DNA of 19,705 bases from Anaerohabitans sp036788095. Its GTDB lineage: Bacteria; Zhuqueibacterota; Zhuqueibacteria; Residuimicrobiales; Residuimicrobiaceae. Shown one piece after another: positions 8,183 through 15,314 of the stretch. Positions within the stretch are counted from its first letter, which is position 1. Each line of letters begins with the position of its first letter. The notes beneath the pieces were generated by a model that was not told where the DNA came from, ran no database searches, and saw only the letters and a list, made by a program, of their open reading frames with translations. The position numbers were made by a program, and so were the translations under genes. The DNA lies in assembly GCA_036788095.1 (NCBI GenBank), contig DAIQOA010000073.1, forward strand, positions 1 to 19,705, given 5' to 3'.

Positions 8183-9625
8183 ATGAACCTGCGCGCTGTA
8201 CTGCACATCATCGCCGACCTCATTGTTTTTGAAGGACTCTCTCTGCTCCTTCCCGTCGTTGTAGCCCTCACCTATGGCGATGGCGATGCCGGGGCGATCC
8301 TGTTGTCCGCCGTGATCTGTTTGATCTCCGGCGGCCTGCTGGCTATGGTCACCCGCAATAAATCCGAGCTGAAACTCCGTGAAGGATTTGCCATCGTCGT
8401 CTTCGGCTGGACTGCGCTGACGTTTTTCGGCGCTCTGCCGTTCGTCGTGTCCGGCGCCATCCCCTCCTACACCGACGCGTTTTTCGAAACCATGTCCGGA
8501 TTCAGCACCACCGGCGCCACCATCCTTCGCGATATCGAGGCCATGCCCCATGGCCTGCTCTTCTGGCGCAGCATGACCCATTGGCTCGGCGGCATGGGCA
8601 TTGTGGTCCTCTCTCTGGCCATCCTGCCGTTGCTCGGCGTCGGCGGCATGCAGCTTTATAAAGCGGAAGTGCCCGGGCCCACCAAAGACCGTCTGAGTCC
8701 GCGGATCGCGGAAACAGCCAAAATCCTCTGGGGCGTCTATCTGCTCCTCTCCGCCGTAGAGACCGGTCTGCTGATGCTGGGCGGCCTGTCGCTTTTTGAT
8801 GCCCTGTGCCACACCTTCGGCAGCATGGCCACCGGCGGCTTTTCGACCAAAAACGCCAGCATTGCCCACTATAACAGTCTGTACATCGAGTTGGTCATCA
8901 TCCTGTTCATGTTCCTCGCCGGCGTCAATTTCAGCCTGCACTACCGGTTTCTTCGCGGCAAACGGGACGCCTATCACATGGATCACGAGTTCCGTTTCTA
9001 CCTATTTTTCACCCTGGCCAGTATTCTGCTGGTCGCGATCATCCTCTTTTTCAGCCGGTCATCCGGCATCGGAGCGAGTCTGCGCTCCGCCGCCTTTCAG
9101 GTGGTGTCGATCATGACCACCACCGGTTTCGGCTCGGATGATTTCGAATTGTGGCATCCCGCCGGACAGCTCATCATGATCTTTTTAATGTTCATCGGCG
9201 GGTGCGCCGGGTCCACCGGCGGATCCATCAAGACCATCCGTATTATGCTGGTGCTCAAGCATGGGATCACTGAGGTCAAAAAGCTTTTGCATCCCAATGC
9301 TTTCATTCCGGTTCGGCTGGGCGGACGCGTGGTACCAGCCGACGTGGTCACCAACATCCTCGCCTTTTTTATCATCTATATCCTCATTTTTGTCGCCGGC
9401 TCTGTATGCATGGCGCTGCTAGGGCTGGACACCATCTCCGCCTTTTCCAGCGTCGCCGCCACTCTGGGAAACGTCGGTCCCGGCCTGGGCATGGTGGGGC
9501 CGATGGACAACTATGCACAGGTCCCGATGATCGGCAAATGGCTGCTGTCCCTGCTCATGCTCCTCGGCCGTCTCGAGCTCTACACCGTAATCGTTATCTT
9601 TAGACCGGATTTTTGGAAGAAATAA
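8183..9625 (+). CDS. trkH: Trk K+ transporter membrane subunit TrkH
   Basis: This 480-residue integral membrane protein forms the K+-conducting pore of the Trk system in the inner membrane. Four pore loops with the selectivity glycines can be seen in order: SGFSTTGAT (near residue 110), SMATGGFST (near 215), MTTTGFGS (near 313) and ATLGNVGPGLG (near 430). The membrane segments LLLPVVVAL, VVLSLAILPLLGV, LIMIFLMFIGG and others fit the TrkH/KtrB topology, and the conserved GGCAGSTGGSIK follows loop 3. ATG 8183 lies 14 bases after the trkA stop with a short GGA ribosome site inside the gap, so the two genes are co-transcribed and the subunits are a matched pair. Confidence 0.97.
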   Translation: MNLRAVLHIIADLIVFEGLSLLLPVVVALTYGDGDAGAILLSAVICLISGGLLAMVTRNKSELKLREGFAIVVFGWTALTFFGALPFVVSGAIPSYTDAFFETMSGFSTTGATILRDIEAMPHGLLFWRSMTHWLGGMGIVVLSLAILPLLGVGGMQLYKAEVPGPTKDRLSPRIAETAKILWGVYLLLSAVETGLLMLGGLSLFDALCHTFGSMATGGFSTKNASIAHYNSLYIELVIILFMFLAGVNFSLHYRFLRGKRDAYHMDHEFRFYLFFTLASILLVAIILFFSRSSGIGASLRSAAFQVVSIMTTTGFGSDDFELWHPAGQLIMIFLMFIGGCAGSTGGSIKTIRIMLVLKHGITEVKKLLHPNAFIPVRLGGRVVPADVVTNILAFFIIYILIFVAGSVCMALLGLDTISAFSSVAATLGNVGPGLGMVGPMDNYAQVPMIGKWLLSLLMLLGRLELYTVIVIFRPDFWKK

Positions 9626-9640
9626 GGTGGGGAAAAAGCC

Positions 9641-9685
9641 GGCGTGAGATTCGAGGCTGAAAGACCGGCCGGCGAATCTCACGCC
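9641..9685. terminator. long perfect hairpin between convergent trkH and fhs
   Basis: GGCGTGAGATTCG (9641-9653) is exactly complementary to CGAATCTCACGCC (9673-9685), a 13-bp stem with a 19-base loop. It lies in the 93-base gap between two converging genes, where a bidirectional terminator would be expected. No T-run follows on either strand, so it is not a classical intrinsic terminator. It may instead block read-through or protect mRNA ends, or be a repeat element. Confidence 0.6.
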
Positions 9686-9718
9686 ACAGGCTATAGGCGA
9701 AGGCGTAGCGTCACGCTG

Positions 9719-11392
9719 TCAGAACAATCCGCTGATCTTGCCCGCAGCGTCCACATCGATTTTTTCAGCAGAGGGCACTTTCGGCAGACCGGGCATGGTC
9801 ATGATGTCGCCGGTCAGGGCGACGATGAATCCGGCGCCGGCGGACATTTTGAGGTTTCGCACCGTAACGGTGAATCCCTCCGGCGCGCCCAAAAGCGCGG
9901 GATTGTCCGACAGGCTGTACTGGGTTTTGGCCATGCAGATGGGCAGCCGGTCCAGCCCCAGGGCGGCGAACTGGGCGGCCTGTTTCTTGGCGTTGGCGGT
10001 AAATTCCACCTTGCTGCCGTGATAAATTTTTCGCACGATGGTTTCGATTTTCTTCTCGATGCTCATGTCGAGATCGTAGAGCTGTTTAAAATGGTTCGGC
10101 TGTTCGCACAGACGGACGACCTCTTCAGCGAGCGCCATGCCGCCCTCGCCCCCTTTGGCCCACACCTCTGCCGCTGCCGCCGCCACACCCTGCCGAGCGC
10201 ATTGTTCCCTGACCACCGTAAGCTCTGCGTCTGTGTCAGTGGGAAACCGGTTGATCGCCACTACGCAGGGCAGGCCGAACACGCCGGTGAGGTTGTCGAC
10301 ATGGCGGAGTAAATTCGGCATACCTTTTTCCACTGCCGAAGGATTTTCTTTCTCCCACTCTGCTTTGCCCACGCCGCCGTGATGTTTCAACGCCCGCACC
10401 GTGGCCACCACCACCACCGCCGAAGGCGTCAATCCCGCCCAGCGGCACTTGATGTTAAAAAATTTTTCTGCGCCCAGGTCGGATCCGAACCCGGCTTCGG
10501 TGACCGCGTAATCGCCCAGCGCCAACGCCATTCGCGTGGCCATGATCGAGTTGCAGCCGTGGGCGATATTGCCAAAGGGGCCTCCATGCACAAACGCCGG
10601 CGTATGTTCCAGGGTCTGCACCAGATTCGGCTTGAGCGCGTCTCTCAACAACGCGGCCAGCGCCCCCTGGGCGTTCAGATCTCCCGAAGTGACTGGTTTT
10701 TCGTCAAAGGTGTATCCCACAATAATGTCGGTCAGCCGTTTTTTCAGATCCGTCACATCCGCGGCAAGACATAACACCGCCATGATCTCCGAAGCAGCGG
10801 TGATGTCAAATCCGTCCTCTCTGGGCACGCCGTTGACCAGGCCGCCCAGACCGTTGACCATGAAGCGAAGCTGCCGGTCGTTCATGTCCAGGCATCTTTT
10901 CCAGGTGATGCGCCTCGTGTCCAGGCGCAATCCGTTTCCCTGATAGATGTGATTATCCAGCATGGCGGCCAGCAGATTGTTGGCAGCGGCGATGGCATGA
11001 AGATCCCCGGTGAAATGAAGGTTGATGTCCTCCATGGGCACCACCTGGGCGTAACCGCCTCCGGCTGCGCGGCCCTTGATGCCGAACACCGGCCCCAGGG
11101 AGGGCTCACGCAGGGCGACGACCACTTTTTTGCCGATCCGCTGCAATCCGTCCGCCAGCCCCACCGTGATGGTGGTCTTGCCCTCGCCGGCCGGCGTCGG
11201 CGTCATGGCGGACACCAGGATGAGTTTGCCGTTTTTACCAGCCGCCTCGTCCAGAAAACGGTAATCGATCTTGGCTTTATAATTCCCGAACTGCTCGATG
11301 TACGCTTCATTGATCCCCATCCCTGCGGCGATCTCTGCGATGGGTTTTAAAGCCGCCGCCTGGGCGATTTCAATGTCGGATTTCAAACGCAT
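9719..11392 (-). CDS. fhs: formate-tetrahydrofolate ligase
   Basis: The enzyme joins formate to tetrahydrofolate with ATP, giving 10-formyl-THF, the entry step of the folate one-carbon pathway. It has 557 residues, the usual size, with the P-loop TPTPAGEGKTTITVGL near residues 64-79 and typical stretches such as REPSLGPVFGIKGRAAGGGYAQV cut here to REPSLGPVFGIKG, HGCNSIMATRMAL and DYAVTEAGFGSDLGAEKF. The frame is open to 11425, but ATG 11392 has GGAGG six bases upstream and starts the family's usual N-terminus (MRLKSDIEIAQ). It is a single gene on the minus strand, with its own strong promoter. The folate methyl-branch genes lie about 3 kb away on the other strand, which suggests a shared role, although Fhs also serves purine synthesis. 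Confidence 0.97.
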   Translation of the reverse strand: MRLKSDIEIAQAAALKPIAEIAAGMGINEAYIEQFGNYKAKIDYRFLDEAAGKNGKLILVSAMTPTPAGEGKTTITVGLADGLQRIGKKVVVALREPSLGPVFGIKGRAAGGGYAQVVPMEDINLHFTGDLHAIAAANNLLAAMLDNHIYQGNGLRLDTRRITWKRCLDMNDRQLRFMVNGLGGLVNGVPREDGFDITAASEIMAVLCLAADVTDLKKRLTDIIVGYTFDEKPVTSGDLNAQGALAALLRDALKPNLVQTLEHTPAFVHGGPFGNIAHGCNSIMATRMALALGDYAVTEAGFGSDLGAEKFFNIKCRWAGLTPSAVVVVATVRALKHHGGVGKAEWEKENPSAVEKGMPNLLRHVDNLTGVFGLPCVVAINRFPTDTDAELTVVREQCARQGVAAAAAEVWAKGGEGGMALAEEVVRLCEQPNHFKQLYDLDMSIEKKIETIVRKIYHGSKVEFTANAKKQAAQFAALGLDRLPICMAKTQYSLSDNPALLGAPEGFTVTVRNLKMSAGAGFIVALTGDIMTMPGLPKVPSAEKIDVDAAGKISGLF

Positions 11393-11549
11393 GATTTTCC
11401 TCCCTAGTCGTTCTGGACAGCGCAAGCCTGTTTTTCAAACCAGCGGGCTCATCCACCGGTGGAAACCGTTCGACCGACAGGGCCCAGATACACCGACTGC
11501 GCCGCCACCGCCTGACCGCGCCGTCTGAATGCCGGTTTGCCCCTGAAGA

Positions 11550-11578
11550 ATATTAGCCATTCAACCGGCCAATGTCAA
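11550..11578 (-). promoter_or_regulatory. near-consensus sigma70 promoter of fhs
   Basis: On the minus strand a perfect TTGACA (11578-11573) is followed by exactly 17 bases and TAATAT (11555-11550), five of six matches to TATAAT. Transcription would begin near 11543, giving a leader of about 150 bases before the fhs ATG at 11392. The leader is GC-rich and holds a CCACCGGTGG palindrome near 11455, but I recognise no known riboswitch in it. Confidence 0.75.
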
Positions 11579-11614
11579 GGAGAAAGCGGTCACTATGAGT
11601 CCTGGCTCATTTTT

Positions 11615-11626
11615 TGCTGATCAGCA
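11615..11626. promoter_or_regulatory. 12-base perfect palindrome TGCTGATCAGCA
   Basis: The site is fully symmetric and lies between the two divergent promoters, about 37 bases upstream of the fhs -35 box and 44 bases upstream of the + strand -35 box. Such a position would suit an operator acting on one or both promoters. A second small hairpin overlaps its right end (GCACC-CCGGA-GGTGC, 11624-11638). Confidence 0.35.
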
Positions 11627-11669
11627 CCCCGGAGGTGCAGGGGAACGGCTTTCCCAGGATAAATAAATC

Positions 11670-11698
11670 TTGATTCCAAGGGTACAAAGCGCTATATT
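11670..11698 (+). promoter_or_regulatory. probable promoter of the small exported protein gene
   Basis: TTGATT (11670-11675), a 17-base spacer and TATATT (11693-11698) make a fair sigma70-type pair. Transcription from about 11705 would give a leader of about 225 bases before the ATG at 11931. The leader contains an inverted repeat, GATCACC at 11742-11748 and GGTGATC at 11768-11774, with a TGTT/AACA pair inside. Confidence 0.5.
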
Positions 11699-11930
11699 TT
11701 ATCCAAATATGAGATATACTGCGCGCAGGGTGAACCGTGGGGATCACCTGTTTACGCTCAACAGACCGGTGATCGCGCTTCGGCCCAGAGGGCAGACCGA
11801 TCGACAGGGCGCCACGTCCCCGGGGATCCATCGGACCGCGAGTTTGCAGCTTCCGCAACCGCTTTCACCTGATCATCCGGAAGCAAAGCAGAGTGGAGTT
11901 CTTAAAACAATCTAGCACAGGAGTAAAAAG

Positions 11931-12413
11931 ATGAACAAAAAAGCAGGGTGGTTGATCGCCGCACTGATGCTGGTGTACTCCACCGGCAGCTTGGCAGTGG
12001 GTCTCGGCCTCCAATACAGTGGAAACGCCGGCAAGATATATACAAATGGCATTGCGATCAATCTCAAGCTCGACGACCGGCCGATGGTCTTCGCCGCCAG
12101 CTATTATATTGATGACGATAAAAGTTTTGGCCTGACCGGAGACTATTGGCTCTTTGAAAAACCCATCGGCAACTCGGGGGAATCCACCATCAACTGGTTC
12201 GCCGGCGTGGGCCTGTTTCTGAGCATGTTCTTTGGCGACGATTTTGAACTGCACGACGGCATCCGCGTCCCGTTGGGCGTCAATATGTTCATCGATAAAA
12301 AAATCGAGCTGTATGCCCAGGTGGTTCCGGCGTTCGGCATCTCGATGATTCCCACCATCAAGACCAACGGTTTCTATGTTCCAATCAGCGGTGGTTTTCG
12401 CGTCTGGTTCTGA
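11931..12413 (+). CDS. small exported beta-barrel-like protein, function unknown
   Basis: The protein has 160 residues and begins with a signal peptide (MNKKAGWLIAALMLVYSTGSLA). After cleavage it shows alternating polar/hydrophobic strands with aromatic girdle residues (MVFAASYYIDD, SFGLTGDYWLF, INWFAGVGLFLSMFF, IELYAQVVPAFGISM) and ends in Gly-Gly-Phe-Arg-Val-Trp-Phe. A C-terminal Phe after alternating residues is the usual sorting signal for outer-membrane barrels; about eight strands would fit this length. AGGAG lies seven bases before the ATG. A DUF3996-like small porin is a possible relative, but I cannot confirm that. It has its own promoter and a strong terminator, so it is likely a single-gene unit. 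Confidence 0.8.
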   Translation: MNKKAGWLIAALMLVYSTGSLAVGLGLQYSGNAGKIYTNGIAINLKLDDRPMVFAASYYIDDDKSFGLTGDYWLFEKPIGNSGESTINWFAGVGLFLSMFFGDDFELHDGIRVPLGVNMFIDKKIELYAQVVPAFGISMIPTIKTNGFYVPISGGFRVWF

Positions 12414-12435
12414 TCCCGTACCAGCATAGTAATTT

Positions 12436-12473
12436 AAAAAAGCCCGGCCGGTAAAACCCAGCCGGGCTTTTTT
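12436..12473. terminator. bidirectional intrinsic terminator
   Basis: A run of A, then GCCCGGC (12442-12448), a 12-base loop, GCCGGGC (12461-12467) and a run of six T make a stem that can serve both strands. On the + strand it ends the small exported protein gene. On the minus strand it follows the permease gene, whose TAA stop (12474-12472) overlaps the T/A run. Confidence 0.92.
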
Positions 12474-13533
12474 ATGCCTTCAGGGTGATGTCCCGATTGA
12501 AACGATATTGTTTCAGAGTCTGCGCGCTCTCGGTGATCACCACCTTGATGAATCCGGTGATGGGCACAGCCAGCAGCATGCCGATCAATCCAAAGAGATT
12601 GGCGGCCGCTAAGCAGGCGACCATGATGAGCGCGGGATGAAGATGCACGCTGCTGGACATGGCCATGGGCTGAACGAGAAAATCATCCACGAGCTTGATG
12701 CCGAGAAAAAGCAGCGCCACATTGCCGGCTGCGGCCAGATCCCCATGCTCCATCAGAGCGGCGATCATGGCCGGAATGCCGCCGGCGAACGGGCCGACAT
12801 AGGGGATCAGGTTGGCCAATCCGGCGAGCGGCCCGATGATGAAAAAGTAAGGCACACTGAGCACGCCAAGGCCGACGGTCGCCAGCGTACCTATGGTGAC
12901 CGCATCGATGAACTGGCCGCGCAAATAATTGCCGAGCTGCTGATCCATCTTGTGAATAAGATCCAGGCTGAACTCAAAAAAACGGTTGGGCACAATGCGG
13001 ATCAGCTCTTTCTTGAACGTCAGAGCATCTTTGATGAAGAAGAACATTAAAAAGGGAATCGTCACCAGGGTGATGACCAGGCCGGCGAAGTCGCTGACGA
13101 TGAAATCGACCATGTATTGGCTGGAAGCAGCCTTGAACTCTTGCAGCTTGGCCTTCAGATCGATGTCGCCATAGCCGAGCCAGCCCAGCTTGGCGCGCAC
13201 CACCTCCTGTAGTTGAGCAACAGCCTGATCGGTTTTAGCCGAACTCTCGCCGCCGCTCATCTGGATCATCTGCTCTTTGATAAGGGGCACGGTCAGGAAT
13301 AGACCTGCGATCATGATGGTGGTGATGACCGCGAGAATGATTCCGGCGGCGGCGGCGCGAGAGATGCCGCGCGCCTCCATGCGCACCACCAGCGGATCGA
13401 GAATGTAAGCGAGCAACATGGCGATGATCACCATTTTGGCAACATGGCTGAACATCAGGATCAGTACGATCAGCACCAGCGCCAACAGGAGATACAGCAT
13501 CTTGCGGGCGCTCGGGTCGCGCAGGGAGATCAT
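12472..13533 (-). CDS. AI-2E family (PerM-type) membrane permease
   Basis: The 353-residue polytopic protein belongs to the family named for AI-2 exporter TqsA and PerM. It has an N-terminal pair of membrane helices (MLYLLLALVLIVLILMF and a second with LAYILDPLVVRME), a long extracytoplasmic amphipathic stretch (about residues 90-150), then a core with FLMFFFIKDALTF, GNYLRGQFIDA, LANLIPYVGPFAGGIPAM and IGMLLAVPITGFIKV. GGAGG lies eight bases before the ATG. The transported substrate is not predictable: members have been linked to AI-2, Na+/H+ exchange or unknown solutes. It follows the cNMP-binding gene by 73 bases on the same strand. Confidence 0.93.
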   Translation of the reverse strand: MISLRDPSARKMLYLLLALVLIVLILMFSHVAKMVIIAMLLAYILDPLVVRMEARGISRAAAAGIILAVITTIMIAGLFLTVPLIKEQMIQMSGGESSAKTDQAVAQLQEVVRAKLGWLGYGDIDLKAKLQEFKAASSQYMVDFIVSDFAGLVITLVTIPFLMFFFIKDALTFKKELIRIVPNRFFEFSLDLIHKMDQQLGNYLRGQFIDAVTIGTLATVGLGVLSVPYFFIIGPLAGLANLIPYVGPFAGGIPAMIAALMEHGDLAAAGNVALLFLGIKLVDDFLVQPMAMSSSVHLHPALIMVACLAAANLFGLIGMLLAVPITGFIKVVITESAQTLKQYRFNRDITLKA

Positions 13534-13593
13534 GAATCTATCCTCCGATCAAGGGTGAACCGCCGTGACAACAGGGTCTGGAAGGGTTGCGGA

Positions 13594-13608
13594 GAGTGCG
13601 GTGCACTC
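13594..13608 (-). repeat. short hairpin over the stop codon of the cNMP gene
   Basis: GAGTGC (13594-13599), three bases and GCACTC (13603-13608) form a 6-bp hairpin overlapping the TGA stop. There is no T-run, so it is unlikely to terminate transcription before the permease gene; it may modulate the operon's mRNA. Confidence 0.3.
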
Positions 13609-14131
13609 ACGGCTCAGTATGGCGCATCTGCTGCAGCGCTTCGTTAAAGGCAAAGGCGCGCTGGTTGGTCTGACGCAGCCTCTCACACACCAGCCGTGAA
13701 AGCCCCAGCACGATCTTGATGCCCAGGCTGGGATTGCGTTCGATCAGGCCGTAGAGATCAGGCTGAAACAGGCCGAAAATGCGGCTCTTGGTCTTTGCCA
13801 TGGCAGTGGCGGAACGCGGCGCCGCATCCAACAGCGAGATCTCGCCGAAAAACACGCCGTCTCCGAGTTCGGTCAATTGCAGATTGCCGGATTCAGACAG
13901 GATGACCACCCGGCCGGACTCGATGATGTACATGCCCAATCCCGGTTCGTTCTCGCGAAAGATGATCTCATCAGGCTGATATTCCCGCTCGTGCAAAATC
14001 CGGATCACTGCGGCCAATTCGCGCCGGGTCAAATCCTGAAAAATCGGCATGGTTTTAAGCACTTTGCACAGGTCGGACTCCTTCAGCCCGGTTTTTTCCG
14101 ACGCATTTCCTCTGACGAATAGACCTTTCAT
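13607..14131 (-). CDS. cyclic nucleotide-binding domain protein without DNA-binding domain
   Basis: The 174-residue protein is mostly one CRP/cNMP-type beta-barrel domain (about residues 27-140) with the phosphate-binding cassette FFGEISLLDAAPRSATA; the Gly-Glu and Arg that contact the cyclic phosphate are present. The C-terminal helix region (LVCERLRQTNQRAFAFNEAL) is too short for the helix-turn-helix of CRP/FNR regulators, so it is a stand-alone sensor or adaptor. Two ATGs are available. The first (14137) is fused to the GAGG ribosome site, while the second (14131) is six bases after it, so I chose the second. It precedes the AI-2E-type permease gene, which may be its partner. The ligand (cAMP, cGMP or none) is not known. 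Confidence 0.88.
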   Translation of the reverse strand: MKGLFVRGNASEKTGLKESDLCKVLKTMPIFQDLTRRELAAVIRILHEREYQPDEIIFRENEPGLGMYIIESGRVVILSESGNLQLTELGDGVFFGEISLLDAAPRSATAMAKTKSRIFGLFQPDLYGLIERNPSLGIKIVLGLSRLVCERLRQTNQRAFAFNEALQQMRHTEP

Positions 14132-14155
14132 AGCCATCCTCGATTAAAAAGTTGA

Positions 14156-14175
14156 GCGACTGTGAGCACAGTTGC
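14156..14175. promoter_or_regulatory. 20-base imperfect dyad upstream of the cNMP gene
   Basis: GCGACTGTG and CACAGTTGC flank a central AG with one mismatched pair. The dyad starts 25 bases upstream of the ATG at 14131 and lies between the likely -10 and the ribosome site, so it would act as an operator or as an mRNA hairpin. The half-sites resemble CRP-type TGTG/CACA but the spacing is wrong for a CRP site. Confidence 0.4.
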
Positions 14176-14233
14176 CAATCCAGGCGCCCCGGCGGTCGTC
14201 AGCCGCAGATCCGTCGACGCCCGATCTCTATGA

Positions 14234-14242
14234 AATATAGCA
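14234..14242 (-). promoter_or_regulatory. possible extended -10 promoter of the cNMP-permease operon
   Basis: On the minus strand TGC followed by TATATT (14239-14234) fits an extended -10 element. The -35 region is a T-rich run without a good match, so the call is weak. It would give a leader of roughly 95 bases containing the 14156-14175 dyad. Confidence 0.35.
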
Positions 14243-14275
14243 TAATTTTAAAAAAAAGAAAGCGGCAATTTTCAC

Positions 14276-14304
14276 TTGCTATTTATTTTCCTAATAATTA
14301 ACAT
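14276..14304 (+). promoter_or_regulatory. possible promoter of the methyl-transfer cluster
   Basis: TTGCTA (14276-14281), 17 bases and TAACAT (14299-14304) make a moderate sigma70-type pair in a very AT-rich stretch just upstream of the cluster's first gene. A direct repeat TTGAACC (from 14307 and again from 14318) follows in the leader; its meaning is unknown. Confidence 0.4.
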
Positions 14305-14350
14305 AATTGAACCATACTTGAACCACCGGTCTTTCAAAGGATCCCTTGCC

Positions 14351-15223
14351 ATGGCCATTCCCGGTCTTACACTGATCGCAGAATCGATCAACGATTCCGT
14401 GCCGTCCACCCATGAGCTGTTCGAAGCGAACGACATCAACGGCATTGTCGAATTGGCCCGCCTGCAGGCGGAAAAGGGCGCGGCCTACATCGATGTCAAT
14501 ATAGGTCCGCGAACGCCCGGCTTTATGGCGGACGTGGTAAAAAAAATCCAGCAACGCATCTCACTGCCCCTTTCCATCGACACGCCGGATCCGGAGATCG
14601 CCCAGGCCGGACTGGAGGCCTATCATCCGGCGGCGGCCGGCCAGCGAAAACCCCTTCTGAATTCCATCTCGGAAGCGCGCCTGCAGATGTTCGATCTATA
14701 CCAGGTCCAGCCGTTCATCCCCATTCTGCTCATCACCGAGGGCATGGATCAGGCCGGGGACATGGTGATGAACAAAACCGCTGAACAGATCCACGCCACC
14801 GCCCGTTCGCTGGCCGCCATCGCCAGACACAGACTGGCTCTGTCCTCCAACGAGGCGCTGATCCTCGATCCCGGCATCATGCCCATCGGCAGCGATTCAC
14901 AAGGATTTTTTAAGCGGCTGATGAACACACTGACGTTGATCCACCAGGACCCTGAGCTGACGGGTGTCTCCATCTCTGTGGGACTGAGCAATTTCACCAC
15001 CATGCTGCCGGCGAAAAAAGCGGATGGCTCGCCGGTCAAAGGGCCGCTGGAGAGCGCGTTTCTGACCATGGCCATGCCCCTGGGACTGAACACCATCATC
15101 GGTTCGGTGCAGCGCAAATATGCGCTGCTCACTGATGACGACCCGGCCATGCAATGCTTGAAGGACGTCCTGAGAATGGATGGGGTCGATGTGATCATGA
15201 GAGTGATGATGTACTTTTCCTGA
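14351..15223 (+). CDS. methyltetrahydrofolate:corrinoid methyltransferase (pterin-binding, AcsE/MtgA-like)
   Basis: The 290-residue protein has the DHPS-like TIM barrel that binds folate and moves the N5-methyl group to or from a corrinoid protein. Visible motifs are AESINDS at the N-terminus, IDVNIGP (Asp48, Asn50), SIDTPD (Asp77), LNSISE (Asn104), ILDPGIMPIG (Asp173) and VGLSN (Asn214). They match the pterin-contacting positions of AcsE/MeTr-type enzymes in order. The frame opens at a TTG (14276), but ATG 14351 has AAAGGA nine bases upstream and begins right before the first barrel strand. It is the first of four genes for folate-corrinoid methyl transfer. No Fe-S corrinoid protein or acetyl-CoA synthase is near, so I do not call it acsE. 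MtgA of glycine betaine metabolism is another near family. Confidence 0.9.
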   Translation: MAIPGLTLIAESINDSVPSTHELFEANDINGIVELARLQAEKGAAYIDVNIGPRTPGFMADVVKKIQQRISLPLSIDTPDPEIAQAGLEAYHPAAAGQRKPLLNSISEARLQMFDLYQVQPFIPILLITEGMDQAGDMVMNKTAEQIHATARSLAAIARHRLALSSNEALILDPGIMPIGSDSQGFFKRLMNTLTLIHQDPELTGVSISVGLSNFTTMLPAKKADGSPVKGPLESAFLTMAMPLGLNTIIGSVQRKYALLTDDDPAMQCLKDVLRMDGVDVIMRVMMYFS

Positions 15224-15314
15224 ACCCGCGAAGCATCCGGCGGCCGGAGTGCGCAGCCCCTGTGCGGCCGGGCTAAATTGGTTGCACCTCCATCGTCATT
15301 ATGAGGAACTCGAT

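Larger units (their letters stand above)
11393..11930. other. divergent intergenic region between fhs and a small exported protein
   Basis: These 538 bases carry no gene I can support. They hold the promoter of fhs (11550-11578, minus), a 12-base palindrome at 11615-11626 (TGCTGATCAGCA) followed at once by a small hairpin GCACC-CCGGA-GGTGC, a probable promoter for the + strand gene (11670-11698) and an inverted repeat in that gene's leader. The minus frame 11607-11858 has no ribosome site or recognisable protein character. Confidence 0.65.

Noticed and set aside
11393..11543. Folate, cobalamin or SAM riboswitch in the fhs leader
   Set aside because: No conserved core of these classes could be recognised by eye; only short dyads are seen.
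11595..11615. Small hairpin ATGAG/CTCAT followed by five T as a terminator
   Set aside because: The stem is only 5 bp and AT-rich and no gene ends just upstream on that strand.
11607..11858. 83-codon minus-strand open frame between fhs and the exported protein gene
   Set aside because: It covers the promoter and palindromes, has no ribosome site and shows no domain or signal peptide.
14276..14350. TTG start at 14276 giving a hydrophobic N-terminus to the methyltransferase
   Set aside because: The extra 25 residues come from the AT-rich promoter region, and the family begins at the barrel strand after ATG 14351, which has AAAGGA upstream.
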